A stretch of DNA of 64,000 bases from Lachnospiraceae bacterium (GCA_015057615.1 SVEA01000102.1:1-64000); one strand, 5' to 3'. Positions 29,701 through 40,223 are shown, counted from the first letter of the stretch. The notes: generated by a model from the sequence alone, not told the origin. Numbers and translations: made by a program.

Positions 29701-32130
29701 ATGAATATGAAAGATAAGAAATTACATATGATTGGTAATGCTCATTTGGATCCGGTCTGGCTTTGGAATTGGCAGGAAGGCTTTCAGGAGGTGAAAGCAA
29801 CTTTTCAATCCGCACTGGATCGTATGATGGAAAATGAAGATTTTATTTTTTCTTGTAGCTCAGCAGTGTTTTATGAATGGGTAGAAAAAAATAACCCCAA
29901 GATGTTTGAAGAGATTGTAGAACGAGTGAAAGAAGGAAGATGGGAGATTGTCGGCGGATGGTATGTTCAGCCGGATTGTAATATTCCGAATGGAGAATCT
30001 TTCGTGCGCCACGGCTTATATTCGCAGCGCTATTTTCTTAAAAAGTTTGGCCGGATAGCCAAAACCGGCTATAATGTAGATAGCTTTGGTCATAATGGAA
30101 TGCTTCCGCAAATACTGGCCAAGAGTGGAATGGAGAACTATGTATTTATGCGTCCGATGCCGTTAGAGAAAGGACTTCCCGGAAGAATTTTCTGGTGGAG
30201 ATCTGAGGATGGTTCCAAAGTATTAACCTATCGGATACCCTATGAATACTGCAGTAGTGGAAAAGATCTGGAATACCATGCAAACCGGTTGCTCTATGAA
30301 CTAAAAGACGGGGAAGATGAGATGATGATGTTCTACGGCGTTGGTAATCATGGCGGTGGTCCAACGAAGGAGAATATTAAAAGTATTCATGAACTGAATG
30401 AGAGAGAAGATATGCCGACCCTTAAGATGAGCAGTACCATATCTTTCTTTGACAGTATTCGTAAGAGCGGGAAAGAATATCCGGTGGTACAGGGTGATTT
30501 GCAGCATCATGCCAGTGGTTGCTATAGCGTACTTTCCAATATTAAGAAAGAAAACCGGAAAGCAGAAACTCTGTTAGTTAATGCGGAAAAATGGAGTACG
30601 ATTTCCAAGGTTGTAAAAGGGCAGCCTTACCCGGAAGATTTTGAGCAGGCATGGAAGGGAGTTATGTTTAACCAGTTCCACGATATCCTGGCAGGCACCA
30701 GCATACCTTCGGCTTATGAGGATGCTTCCTATCTTTACGGGGAAGCTATGGCAATCGGGCAAAGGAATTTAAATTATGCGATTCAGGCTTTATCCTGGGA
30801 TATTCATATTGAAGAGGATGTAACGATGAAACCAATCGTTGTATTTAATTCCCACAGTTGGTCTGGTAAGATGGCAGTCGATCTTGAGATTCGCGGATTA
30901 AGTAATGATAATTTTAAACTGACGGATGAGCAGGGAAATGTCGTTCCTGCACAGAGAATTCGTTCCGAGGCAACCGTTAACGGACAATCCCGTCTCCTAT
31001 TTGTGGCAGATCTGCCAAGTATGGGGTACCGGGTATTTAAGCTATATCTTAAGACAGAAGCGCCAATCGACCTGCCTCATGTTCCTATTACAGAAAACTC
31101 GGTGGAAAATGACCGATACCGGTTAGAATTAAACCCGGAAACCGGCTGCCTAAAAAGCTTCTATGATAAGAAAAATGACCTGGAAATATTAAGGCGGGAA
31201 GGGGCAAGGCTGGCCGTTATCGAAGATAAATCCGATACCTGGAGTCATAATGTCTTTAAGTTTGACAAAGAAATTGCTAACATGGAAGTGGTATCCATTC
31301 GCATCCTGGAGGATGGACCGGTAAGATCAACCCTTCGTGTAAAGAGTAAGTATAAGGCTTCCTTTGTGCTACAGGATTTTAGGGTTTATAAAGAGCTTGA
31401 TTCGATCGAAGTTAAGGTGAAGGTGGACTGGAGAGAGCCCCAGACGATACTAAAGGTGAAATTCCCTGTTAACTTTAATTTTAGAAAGCCAACCTATGAG
31501 ATACCTTATGGATATATTGAAAAGAGTGCGAATGGTGAGGAGGAACCCGGGCAGACCTGGATTGATTTTTCGGGAGAACATTTTAACAACGGAAAGCTCT
31601 ATGGCTTGGGCATTGCAAATGACAGCAAATACAGCTATAGCTTTGACATTGATGAAATGGCAATCACCATCCTTAAGAACTCGGTTTATGCACATCATGA
31701 CCCGAAAAAGCTGGATCCACAGGAAGAATACGATTATGTTGATTATGGTGTTCAGGAGATGACCTATGCTTTAATTCCTCATGAAGGGGGATGGAAGGAC
31801 TCGGATATTATTCAAAGAGCGATGGAGCTTAATCAAAGGCCAATCTGTGTGATTGAAACCTTCCATGAAGGAAAGCTCCCTCAGGTTCAATCTTTTGCCG
31901 ATGTAGATAGTAAAGAAATCGTAATTACTGTGATGAAGGAAGCAGAGGATAAGGATGGTGTTATCCTTCGTGCCTATGAAACGATGAAGCACAAGGTTCA
32001 TGCGACCTTTCACCTTCCGTTTATGGAGCGTACCATAACCATGGACTTTGCTCCCTGTGAAATCAAGACAATTAAGATTCCCTATGATAAGGAAGCAGAT
32101 GCTGTTGAAGTCAATATGTTAGAAATGTAA
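29701..32130 (+). CDS. GH38 alpha-mannosidase
   Basis: ORF 29674..32130; HMIGNAHLDPVWLWNWQEGFQEVKATF, TGYNVDSFGHNGMLPQIL, FNQFHDILAGTSI. Confidence 0.93.
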   Translation: MNMKDKKLHMIGNAHLDPVWLWNWQEGFQEVKATFQSALDRMMENEDFIFSCSSAVFYEWVEKNNPKMFEEIVERVKEGRWEIVGGWYVQPDCNIPNGESFVRHGLYSQRYFLKKFGRIAKTGYNVDSFGHNGMLPQILAKSGMENYVFMRPMPLEKGLPGRIFWWRSEDGSKVLTYRIPYEYCSSGKDLEYHANRLLYELKDGEDEMMMFYGVGNHGGGPTKENIKSIHELNEREDMPTLKMSSTISFFDSIRKSGKEYPVVQGDLQHHASGCYSVLSNIKKENRKAETLLVNAEKWSTISKVVKGQPYPEDFEQAWKGVMFNQFHDILAGTSIPSAYEDASYLYGEAMAIGQRNLNYAIQALSWDIHIEEDVTMKPIVVFNSHSWSGKMAVDLEIRGLSNDNFKLTDEQGNVVPAQRIRSEATVNGQSRLLFVADLPSMGYRVFKLYLKTEAPIDLPHVPITENSVENDRYRLELNPETGCLKSFYDKKNDLEILRREGARLAVIEDKSDTWSHNVFKFDKEIANMEVVSIRILEDGPVRSTLRVKSKYKASFVLQDFRVYKELDSIEVKVKVDWREPQTILKVKFPVNFNFRKPTYEIPYGYIEKSANGEEEPGQTWIDFSGEHFNNGKLYGLGIANDSKYSYSFDIDEMAITILKNSVYAHHDPKKLDPQEEYDYVDYGVQEMTYALIPHEGGWKDSDIIQRAMELNQRPICVIETFHEGKLPQVQSFADVDSKEIVITVMKEAEDKDGVILRAYETMKHKVHATFHLPFMERTITMDFAPCEIKTIKIPYDKEADAVEVNMLEM

Positions 32131-32139
32131 CCATTCTTG

Positions 32140-32170
32140 TTCGGGTGTCAAAGCATTGCCGGCACCCGAA
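32140..32170 (+). other. Intercistronic 10-bp stem hairpin
   Basis: TTCGGGTGTC-N11-GGCACCCGAA; no T-tract. Confidence 0.7.
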
Positions 32171-32209
32171 TAAGTTCTTAACCGGAAGATCGAAATAGGA
32201 GTATGGGAT

Positions 32210-34036
32210 ATGAAAAAATTAGGGGAACATTTATATGTCTATCAAGATACCTGTCAGGTATATATTATTAAGAATAATGACCGTGCAGTTCTGGTTGATT
32301 TTGGAAGCGGAGATGTCCTAGATGCTTTAGAGGGGATTGGCGTAGCAAAGGTTACCGATGTCCTGGTTACCCATCATCACCGGGATCAGATACAGGGACT
32401 AAAGAAAGCAACGGACTTAGGAATTGCTGTCTGGGTTCCCCATCAGGAACAGGAACTTATCAGCAATGCGGATGAATTATGGCAAAGAAGAGAAATCTAT
32501 AATAATTATAATAATCGTCAGGATCGTTTCTCCCTCCTACATTCGGTCAGTATTACCGGAACTCTTAAGGATTATGATACGGTGAAGCGAAATGGAATAG
32601 AATTTACCATTCTGCCAACGCCGGGACATACGACCGGTTCGATTTCGATTGCGGCTACGATCGATAGCCAAAAGATCTGTTTTACCGGTGACCTAATCTA
32701 TCCTGGCGGAAAGCTCTGGTCCCTGGCAGCAACGCAGTGGACCTATAATGGCGGAGAAGGCCTACCGCATCATGTCCTATCCCTCTTAGCTTTGAAGGAA
32801 CAAAACTTTGATAAGCTTCTACCTTCTCATGGGGATATCCTTGATTCGAAGGAAACTGTTTTAGAGTCCATTGATTTATTGGTGGAACGATTAAGCCGCT
32901 TGATGAAGCTTAGGCGCCAGAATCCCAGACTGTTTCTTTTGCGGGATAATCCGTATGAGCACATTACGGAGCATGTCTTATTTAATCGAACCAGTATGGC
33001 GAACTCCTATGTCCTTATCTCAAAAAGCGGAAAGGCACTTTTTTTTGACTTTGGTTACGACTTTATGGCAGGACCCGCCGCCGGATCCGATCGGAGTTCC
33101 CGAAGGCCTTGGCTCTATACAATCCCAAAGCTTTTTACGGATTATGGGGTTACGAAAATCGATGCCTGCATTCCGACGCACTATCACGATGACCATGTTG
33201 CCGGCTTCAACCTTTTAAAGAAAGTGTATCATACCAGGATACTCTGCCCTGAAAACTTCGCCGATCTTTTGAATTCTCCCGAAAATTATGATCTTCCTTG
33301 CCTCTGGTATGATCCAATTCCGGTAGATGAAGCTCTGGGGTTAGGTCAAAAGATTACGTGGGAAGAATATGAACTTATTTTGCACCCTCTTTCCGGGCAT
33401 ACCAGGTATGCGGTGGCAATAGAGTTTATGGCAGATGGAAAAAAGATTCTCTGTACCGGGGATCAATATGCGGATGGAGACGGTTTGTTTTGTAACTATG
33501 TTTATAAGAATAAATTCGAAGCGGATGATTTCTTTAACAGTGCTCAGCTATACCAAAGAATTCAACCGGATATCCTGCTCTCTGGTCATTGGCAGAGTTT
33601 AAATTATAAGGATACGTATGCCAGGGAGTTAGAAGCATTGGGTAAAGAAGTCAGCGAGCTGCATAAGTCCTTACTCCCTCTTGGAGAAGATACCGTTCTT
33701 ACGGATGATTTCTTTGCTACTTTTCATCCATATCAGCTGCAGGTGAAAGAGAAGGAAACATTCTCCGTGAAAATCGAGATAACCAATCCCTTCCGGCACA
33801 GGGTACCGGTTCAAGTGCAGTTGGTTTTACCGGAAGGCTTTCATAGCAAACATGACAAAACTTCCTTTGAAAAAGAGATGGGAGCTCAGGAGAATGCGTC
33901 CTTTACAATTGAAATAACCGCACCGAAGGAATCGGTTCACAGAGCCCGTATCGGCTGTGATTTAACCTTAGGTGATATACGATTTGGGCAGCAGGCAGAG
34001 ATGCTGGTAACGGTGTGCAAGCAGAAATCGAAATAG
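32210..34036 (+). CDS. Tandem metallo-beta-lactamase-fold protein with C-terminal NEW3/Ig-like domain
   Basis: MBL motifs VTHHHRDQIQG/PTPGHTTGSIS and PTHYHDDHVAGFN/HPLSGHTRYAV; C-terminus KETFSVKIEITNPFRHRVPVQVQLVLPEGF. Confidence 0.8.
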   Translation: MKKLGEHLYVYQDTCQVYIIKNNDRAVLVDFGSGDVLDALEGIGVAKVTDVLVTHHHRDQIQGLKKATDLGIAVWVPHQEQELISNADELWQRREIYNNYNNRQDRFSLLHSVSITGTLKDYDTVKRNGIEFTILPTPGHTTGSISIAATIDSQKICFTGDLIYPGGKLWSLAATQWTYNGGEGLPHHVLSLLALKEQNFDKLLPSHGDILDSKETVLESIDLLVERLSRLMKLRRQNPRLFLLRDNPYEHITEHVLFNRTSMANSYVLISKSGKALFFDFGYDFMAGPAAGSDRSSRRPWLYTIPKLFTDYGVTKIDACIPTHYHDDHVAGFNLLKKVYHTRILCPENFADLLNSPENYDLPCLWYDPIPVDEALGLGQKITWEEYELILHPLSGHTRYAVAIEFMADGKKILCTGDQYADGDGLFCNYVYKNKFEADDFFNSAQLYQRIQPDILLSGHWQSLNYKDTYARELEALGKEVSELHKSLLPLGEDTVLTDDFFATFHPYQLQVKEKETFSVKIEITNPFRHRVPVQVQLVLPEGFHSKHDKTSFEKEMGAQENASFTIEITAPKESVHRARIGCDLTLGDIRFGQQAEMLVTVCKQKSK

Positions 34037-34079
34037 GATATAAATATAGAGGATAGGTAGTAAAAAGATGGAGGTTATT

Positions 34080-35360
34080 ATGCCACATACAGTAGTAATT
34101 GCAGATGATATCACTGGAGCAAACGATATTGGAATTATGTATAGCAAGGCGGGTCTTGATAGTGTCGTATACAGCTACGATAAGCTGGAGCAGGGTATGG
34201 AATTTTCGGATGATGTAACAATTATTGATACCAACTCCAGATTTTGCTCCTATGAGGATGCCTACCAAAGGGTATATGAAGCAACAAAAAGATTTGATAA
34301 AAACAAGGTACAGCAATTCTATGATAAGCAATGTTCTGTTTTTCGTGGGAATATCGGTGCGGAATTTGATGCGATGCTGGATGCCCTCAACGAGGAGTTT
34401 GCGATTGTTGTTCTTGGTTTTCCGGACAACGGGAGAACGACGCTTCATAGCATTCATTATGTGTATGGGACTAGGCTGGAGGAGTCTCAATTTCGGAATG
34501 ATCCGGTACATCCCATGCGGCAGTCGAATCTGGTTGACATCCTTCAAGCCCAGACAAAACGTAAGGTTTCTGCAATTCCTTATGAAGTCCTGGAGCAAGG
34601 GGTAGAAGCGTTACAAAAGCTTCTAAAGCAGATGCAAAAGGAAACAAATTATGCTATCCTTGATGTAAGAAATAATGATGATCTTTCCCTTATTGCAAAG
34701 GCAGTAAAAGACTACAAGGTAATCTGCGGAAGCTCTGCTCTAGGCTATTATCTTGGCTTACTTCAAACGCGGAATAAGAAAGAAGATCACATACAGATAA
34801 CTCAAAACAGAAACTCCAAAATGCTTTGTATCGCAGGAAGTCTGACCCCGCAGACGAAAGCGCAGCTGAACTATATGGAGAAGAAAAAATATCCGGTTCT
34901 AATGCTGGATACGACGAAGCTGTTCTCTGAAGAAGAGAGAAGGTTGGAGGAAGAACGTATACTTAAGGAGTATGAAGCAGCTTATCAGAAAAGTGATATT
35001 ATAGTCATCCACTCCATGAACAAAGAGGAGGATGTTCAGAATACGAAGAGGCTGGCTGCTTCTCATCATATCGATAATACGGCGGTTTCCGAAATGGTAT
35101 CTTATACCCTTGCGAAACTCGCAAAGCAAATCAGCAAGCAATATCATATTCAAAAATATATTATCTGCGGAGGGGATACCTCGGCATCCTTCTGCAGTAG
35201 GATGGATATCAAAGGTATGAGGGTAATCAAGGAAATCGAAGCCGGTTTGCCAATCTGTCAAAGTATAACCATGCCATACGATCAGTTGATATTAAAATCG
35301 GGAAGTTTTGGCTCTGTAGAGTTCATAGAAAAAGCAAAAAATATTTTAACAAAGGAATAA
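34080..35360 (+). CDS. Four-carbon acid sugar kinase family (DUF1537, OtnK/DtnK-like)
   Basis: VVIADDITGANDIGIMYSKAGLDSVVY N-terminus; IAGSLTPQTKAQL; IICGGDTSASFC. Confidence 0.88.
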   Translation: MPHTVVIADDITGANDIGIMYSKAGLDSVVYSYDKLEQGMEFSDDVTIIDTNSRFCSYEDAYQRVYEATKRFDKNKVQQFYDKQCSVFRGNIGAEFDAMLDALNEEFAIVVLGFPDNGRTTLHSIHYVYGTRLEESQFRNDPVHPMRQSNLVDILQAQTKRKVSAIPYEVLEQGVEALQKLLKQMQKETNYAILDVRNNDDLSLIAKAVKDYKVICGSSALGYYLGLLQTRNKKEDHIQITQNRNSKMLCIAGSLTPQTKAQLNYMEKKKYPVLMLDTTKLFSEEERRLEEERILKEYEAAYQKSDIIVIHSMNKEEDVQNTKRLAASHHIDNTAVSEMVSYTLAKLAKQISKQYHIQKYIICGGDTSASFCSRMDIKGMRVIKEIEAGLPICQSITMPYDQLILKSGSFGSVEFIEKAKNILTKE

Positions 35361-35452
35361 TCAAGCAAAGGGAAGCTCAAATATTCAATGTTTATTGAAA
35401 AAAGCAAAAGAACTCTAGATGAGCAAGAAGCTGTGTAGAAATGAGGAAAAAC

Positions 35453-36097
35453 ATGAAGGAAAAATTATATCTGAATCAGTTAATGCAGGAATATCCTGTA
35501 TTGTTCTCATGCAGAGAGGATATTGAAAAAGCTTTTGAAATAATCCGTGACTCCTATGCGCGTGCAGGTAAACTTCTGGTTTGTGGAAATGGTGGCAGCG
35601 GCGCCGACGCAGAGCATATCGTGGGTGAATTAATGAAGGAATTCTACATCAAACGTCCTATTAATCGGCAGATGCAGGAAACACTAAGTACCTTTGGCCA
35701 GGAGGGAGAAGTCCTTGGAAAACATCTGCAAGGGGCTCTTAGCGCAATAACATTAACCAGTAATATTGCATTATCTACCGCGTATGCCAATGATGCAAAG
35801 CCGGAATTGGTTTTTGCACAGCAGGTATTCGGCTATGGAAAAAAAGAAGATGTTCTTATCGGTATCAGCACCTCCGGAAATTCAAAAAACGTTATCTATG
35901 CCATGATTACAGCCAAGGCAATGGGTCTTAAGACCATTGGTCTGACCGGAAAAACCGGTGGTGCCTTAAAAGAGTTATGTGATGTGTGTATCTGTACTCC
36001 GAGTGAGATTACCTACCAGATACAAGAGCTTCATCTTCCGATTTACCATACCCTTTGCAGAATGATAGAGGAGGTATTTTTCGGATGCAATGCATAG
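35453..36097 (+). CDS. SIS-domain phosphosugar isomerase (GmhA-like)
   Basis: ORF 35441..36097; LLVCGNGGSGADAEHIVGELMKEF, GISTSGNSKNVIYAM. Confidence 0.87.
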   Translation: MKEKLYLNQLMQEYPVLFSCREDIEKAFEIIRDSYARAGKLLVCGNGGSGADAEHIVGELMKEFYIKRPINRQMQETLSTFGQEGEVLGKHLQGALSAITLTSNIALSTAYANDAKPELVFAQQVFGYGKKEDVLIGISTSGNSKNVIYAMITAKAMGLKTIGLTGKTGGALKELCDVCICTPSEITYQIQELHLPIYHTLCRMIEEVFFGCNA

Positions 36098-37053
36098 CAG
36101 GAATCGATATTGGAGGAACCAAATGTGCGGTAAGCCTTGGGAAGGTATCGGAGAATACCGTAGAAATTATTGATAAGATAAAAATAAAGACTCCTACCAG
36201 CCCGGAGGATGCCATACACGCTATGGTTGATCGATTAAAAGAATTAATTACGAAACATTCGGAATGCAAACTGGAATCTATCGGAATTAGTTGTGGCAGC
36301 CCGTTAGATTCTAAGAAAGGGCTTATCCTGTCTCCGCCGAACTTAAGCAATTGGGATAGTGTGGATATCCTCACTCCCTTTCGGCAGGAATTTCATGTAC
36401 CAGCTGCGGTCCAAAATGATGCGAATGCCTGTGCTTTGGCGGAATGGCTGTGGGGGGCGGGAAAAGGCTGTGAAAATATGATATTTCTAACCTTTGGCAC
36501 CGGTATGGGGGCAGGGTTAATTCTTAACAACAAGCTCTATGTCGGAACGAATGATATGGCCGGCGAGGTAGGTCATATTCGTTTAGAGAAGGAGGGGCCG
36601 GTTGGTTATCATAAGGCCGGATCCTTTGAAGGCTTCTGCAGCGGCGGTGGTATCGCTAAGTTTTCAAGAGCAGCGGTTGAGGAATATAAAACCCGGGAAA
36701 AGCATACGAAAATTTTAGAAATTCAACCGGATATTGATAAGATAACCACGGCGGATGTGGGGAAGGCTGCCGAGGAAGGAGACGATCTGGCACTGCAAAT
36801 TTTCCGGAAAGTAGGAAAGCAGTTGGGAAAGGGTCTTTCTATTCTGATTGATACATTAAATCCGCAAAGAATTGTAATCGGAAGTATATTCCTTAGACAG
36901 GAAAAATTGCTGAGAGAGCCTATGGAGGCAGTGATTGCACAGGAAGCCTTAAGCTATAACCGTGAAGTCTGTGAGATTGTAGCAGCAGGGCTCGGGGAAC
37001 AAATTGGTGATTATGCTGCATTATCCGTAGCATTCAATTCCATAAGGAGGTAA
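36085..37053 (+). CDS. ROK-family protein/sugar kinase
   Basis: ORF 36055..37053; ATG 36085 after GAGGAGG. AGIDIGGTKCAVSLG, LTFGTGMGAGLI; lacks the CxCGxxGCxE motif. Confidence 0.88.
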   Translation: MQCIAGIDIGGTKCAVSLGKVSENTVEIIDKIKIKTPTSPEDAIHAMVDRLKELITKHSECKLESIGISCGSPLDSKKGLILSPPNLSNWDSVDILTPFRQEFHVPAAVQNDANACALAEWLWGAGKGCENMIFLTFGTGMGAGLILNNKLYVGTNDMAGEVGHIRLEKEGPVGYHKAGSFEGFCSGGGIAKFSRAAVEEYKTREKHTKILEIQPDIDKITTADVGKAAEEGDDLALQIFRKVGKQLGKGLSILIDTLNPQRIVIGSIFLRQEKLLREPMEAVIAQEALSYNREVCEIVAAGLGEQIGDYAALSVAFNSIRR

Positions 37054-37058
37054 CGAGA

Positions 37059-40000
37059 GTGAAAGTACGCGATCCATATTTTAAATTAGAAAAAATCAGA
37101 AAGTATATTGATGAAGATATCTATAACACTAGGGTTCGTGATTCTATTAAGTTAGAACAATGGAAGTACTTTGAGACATCCATGGAGGATAAGATAGGTC
37201 ATGCTTATGACCCGAATTATGATGATTCCGACTGGTCTGATTTTAAGCTTTGGGATTCCTGGGGAGGCTACGATAAAGTCGCATGGTTTCGGTGCAATGT
37301 TACGATTCCGGAAAGCTTCCTAAAAAAGACCGTGGCCTTTAAGGGAATCGTAGGTCCCAGGGACGGCGGAGGTTCTACGGCAGAAACCTTGCTGTACATC
37401 AATGGAAAACCGGTACAGGCAATAGATGTCTGGCATGAGGAAGCATTCCTTGATCCTGCCATCTATGAGAAAAACCGAAAGCTTCGGATCGCCTTAAAGA
37501 GCTGGAGCGGAGTACTGGATATACCGAAAGTACGGGTGTTTAAAGATGCGGAGCTTGTAGCAATTGATCCCTATGTGGATAAATTCTATTATACGATCGA
37601 TACTTTATTAAAGTGTACTGAATTATTGAATGAGAATGACTTAAGAAGAATTAAGCTTACCAAGCTTTTAACAGATACCTTCCGAAAGATTGATTTCTTA
37701 AATTATAAGAAAGAACCCTATTATACTTCCATTCAGGAAGCATTAAAATTCGTTCAGGCCGGTTTGGAAGATTATGCAAAGATCGAAGAAATCAAGCCTA
37801 CAGTAACCGGTGTCGGGCATTCCCATATCGATATGGGATGGTTATGGAGATATTCGGCAACCCGTGAGAAAGCGTCCAGAACCTTCTCTACGGTATTAAA
37901 TCTGATGCGACTCTTTCCAGAATATCGTTATATGCATTCCTCCCCGCAGCTGTATCGGTGGGTTAAGGAGGATTACCCGGAGATTTTTGCCCAGGTGAAA
38001 GACAAGATTAAGGAAGGCCAATGGGAAATTACCGGAGGAATGTGGGTAGAATCCGATACGAATCTTCCGAGTGGAGAGTCCTTGGTACGCCAGTTCCTTT
38101 TTGGAAAACGCTATATAAAAGAGGAGTTTGGCAAGGATTCAAAGCTATTGTGGCTTCCGGATGTCTTTGGATATAGCGGGGCTTTACCGCAGATAATGAA
38201 AAAATCCGATATGGATTACTTTATGACAACAAAGATCAGCTGGAATCAATATAACCATTTTCCATATGATACGTTCCGCTGGAGAGGAATTGACGGCAGT
38301 GAAATCTTTACCCATTTTATAACAACACCGGAAAATGGTTCCTGGTTTTATACCTATAATGGGCGAATGGAGCCTTCTGAAGTAACCGGAATATGGGAAA
38401 ATTATAAGGATAAGGATAAGAACGAGGAGCTGTTGCTAGCCTTCGGATGGGGGGATGGTGGCGGCGGTCCAACCAAGGAGATGCTGGAGCGTGCCCGTGT
38501 GATGAAGAACATACCGGGAATTCCAAAGGTACAGATCGATACAACGGAAAGCTATTTTAAACGGATCCATGACAGAATCCCAGAGGATTGCTTGAATGTC
38601 TGGGAAGGGGAATTATACTTTGAAATGCATCGCGGTACCTATACCTCCCAAGGCTTTATTAAGCGAGCTAACCGTAAATCAGAGCTTCTTATGCATGATG
38701 TGGAGTTCCTAAGCGTTTTAGCGGATTCCCTAAATCAGGAGGATCAATATCCGAAGAAGAAGATTAACCGTATCTGGGAGAATATCCTGCTAAATCAGTT
38801 TCATGATGTCCTTCCTGGTTCTTCCATCCGACAGGTATATGAGGATTGCAGAGTCCTATACCAGAATATAAAAGAGGAAGGAAATCAGTTACTTAATCAG
38901 GCTTTTGCAAGAATCTGCGCGGCCTCTTCTCAGGATCCAGACAGTATCCTTGTATTTAATACAATCGGATGGGTAAGAAGTGATATTCTTACGATGCCAT
39001 ACAGTAATACGATAACCAGCGAAACCACTTTTACCGATACGTTGGGTAACGCAATTAAGAGCCAGGCAGCAAAGGAGGGTATGGTTCTTTACATAGAAAA
39101 TATACCGGCCTATGGGTTTAAGAAAATCGTCATATCGAATCAGGATTATGAGGTTAAGTCCAGCCTGAGGATCGAAGAAGACCACCTGGAAAATTCTTAT
39201 TTCTCCATTGACCTAAATGATAGAGGAGAAATCATTTCCCTCATAGATAAGCGGAACAAGAAGCAGGTATGCTGCGGCAAGCCGATGAATGTGCTTTGTG
39301 CCTTTGAAGATAAGCCGTTGCGTTTTGATGCCTGGGATATTGATGTCTTCTACCGGGAAAAACCGTATGGACCGATGCAGCTAATAAGCCGAAAGGTTGT
39401 TGAAAATGGTCCGGTCAGAGGAATCTTAAGGTTAACCTGGCAGTTTAATAATTCAATCATTCGCCAGGATATGACGATTTATCAGGATAAGGATCGGATT
39501 GATTTTGCAACACAGGTTTCCTGGAAGGAGGAGCAGGTTCTATTAAAAGCTTTCTTCCCGGTCGATATTCATTCCTCCGAAGCAACCTACGAAATTCAAT
39601 TTGGTAATATCAATCGCCCAACCCATACGAATACGGAATGGGATTTTGCAAAGTTTGAAGTTTCCGCTCATAAATGGGTTGATTTATCGGAAGGCAGCTA
39701 TGGGGTGTCCTTATTAAATGATTGTAAGTATGGATATGACATTCATGAGAATGTGATTGGTATCACCCTTATTAAATCAGCGGTTCGCCCGGATGAAACG
39801 GCAGATCGCGGGGAGCATACGTTTACCTATTCCCTTTATCCGCATAAGGGAGGTTGGCAGGAAAGTAACGTACAACAGTCTGCGATGGAGCTAAACGTAT
39901 CCCTCGTTGGAAAGGAAACCGGCGGGGATGCCAAGCTAAATGATTCCTTTGGACTACTATCCGTAGATTCTGACCATGTCGTTATCGATACCGTAAAAAG

Positions 40001-40211
40001 AGCGGAAGAGGAAAGGGCATATATCATAAGACTCTATGAATTTAAGAATGAGAAAGAGCAAGGCATTACGATGTCCTTTGGGCTTCCTGTTAAAAAGGTG
40101 GTAGAGACAAACCTGATTGAGAGAGAATTGGGTGACGTAGACGTAACCGACGGACAAATTCATTTTGACATCACCGGATACGAAGTAAAGACATATAAAG
40201 TATACTTTTAA
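37059..40211 (+). CDS. GH38 alpha-mannosidase (long form, 1050 aa)
   Basis: GHSHIDMGWLWRYSATREKASRTFSTVL, LWLPDVFGYSGALPQIM, LNQFHDVLPGSSI; GTG start after AAGGAGG. Confidence 0.94.
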   Translation: MKVRDPYFKLEKIRKYIDEDIYNTRVRDSIKLEQWKYFETSMEDKIGHAYDPNYDDSDWSDFKLWDSWGGYDKVAWFRCNVTIPESFLKKTVAFKGIVGPRDGGGSTAETLLYINGKPVQAIDVWHEEAFLDPAIYEKNRKLRIALKSWSGVLDIPKVRVFKDAELVAIDPYVDKFYYTIDTLLKCTELLNENDLRRIKLTKLLTDTFRKIDFLNYKKEPYYTSIQEALKFVQAGLEDYAKIEEIKPTVTGVGHSHIDMGWLWRYSATREKASRTFSTVLNLMRLFPEYRYMHSSPQLYRWVKEDYPEIFAQVKDKIKEGQWEITGGMWVESDTNLPSGESLVRQFLFGKRYIKEEFGKDSKLLWLPDVFGYSGALPQIMKKSDMDYFMTTKISWNQYNHFPYDTFRWRGIDGSEIFTHFITTPENGSWFYTYNGRMEPSEVTGIWENYKDKDKNEELLLAFGWGDGGGGPTKEMLERARVMKNIPGIPKVQIDTTESYFKRIHDRIPEDCLNVWEGELYFEMHRGTYTSQGFIKRANRKSELLMHDVEFLSVLADSLNQEDQYPKKKINRIWENILLNQFHDVLPGSSIRQVYEDCRVLYQNIKEEGNQLLNQAFARICAASSQDPDSILVFNTIGWVRSDILTMPYSNTITSETTFTDTLGNAIKSQAAKEGMVLYIENIPAYGFKKIVISNQDYEVKSSLRIEEDHLENSYFSIDLNDRGEIISLIDKRNKKQVCCGKPMNVLCAFEDKPLRFDAWDIDVFYREKPYGPMQLISRKVVENGPVRGILRLTWQFNNSIIRQDMTIYQDKDRIDFATQVSWKEEQVLLKAFFPVDIHSSEATYEIQFGNINRPTHTNTEWDFAKFEVSAHKWVDLSEGSYGVSLLNDCKYGYDIHENVIGITLIKSAVRPDETADRGEHTFTYSLYPHKGGWQESNVQQSAMELNVSLVGKETGGDAKLNDSFGLLSVDSDHVVIDTVKRAEEERAYIIRLYEFKNEKEQGITMSFGLPVKKVVETNLIERELGDVDVTDGQIHFDITGYEVKTYKVYF

Positions 40212-40223
40212 GTAAGGGTACCT

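Noticed and set aside
33903-34598. 231-aa minus-strand ORF across the MBL/DUF1537 junction
   Set aside because: Antisense to two conserved genes, no recognisable domain; shadow ORF.
34225-34605. 126-aa plus-strand alternative-frame ORF within the DUF1537 gene
   Set aside because: Overlaps a well-supported CDS in another frame, no RBS or domain.
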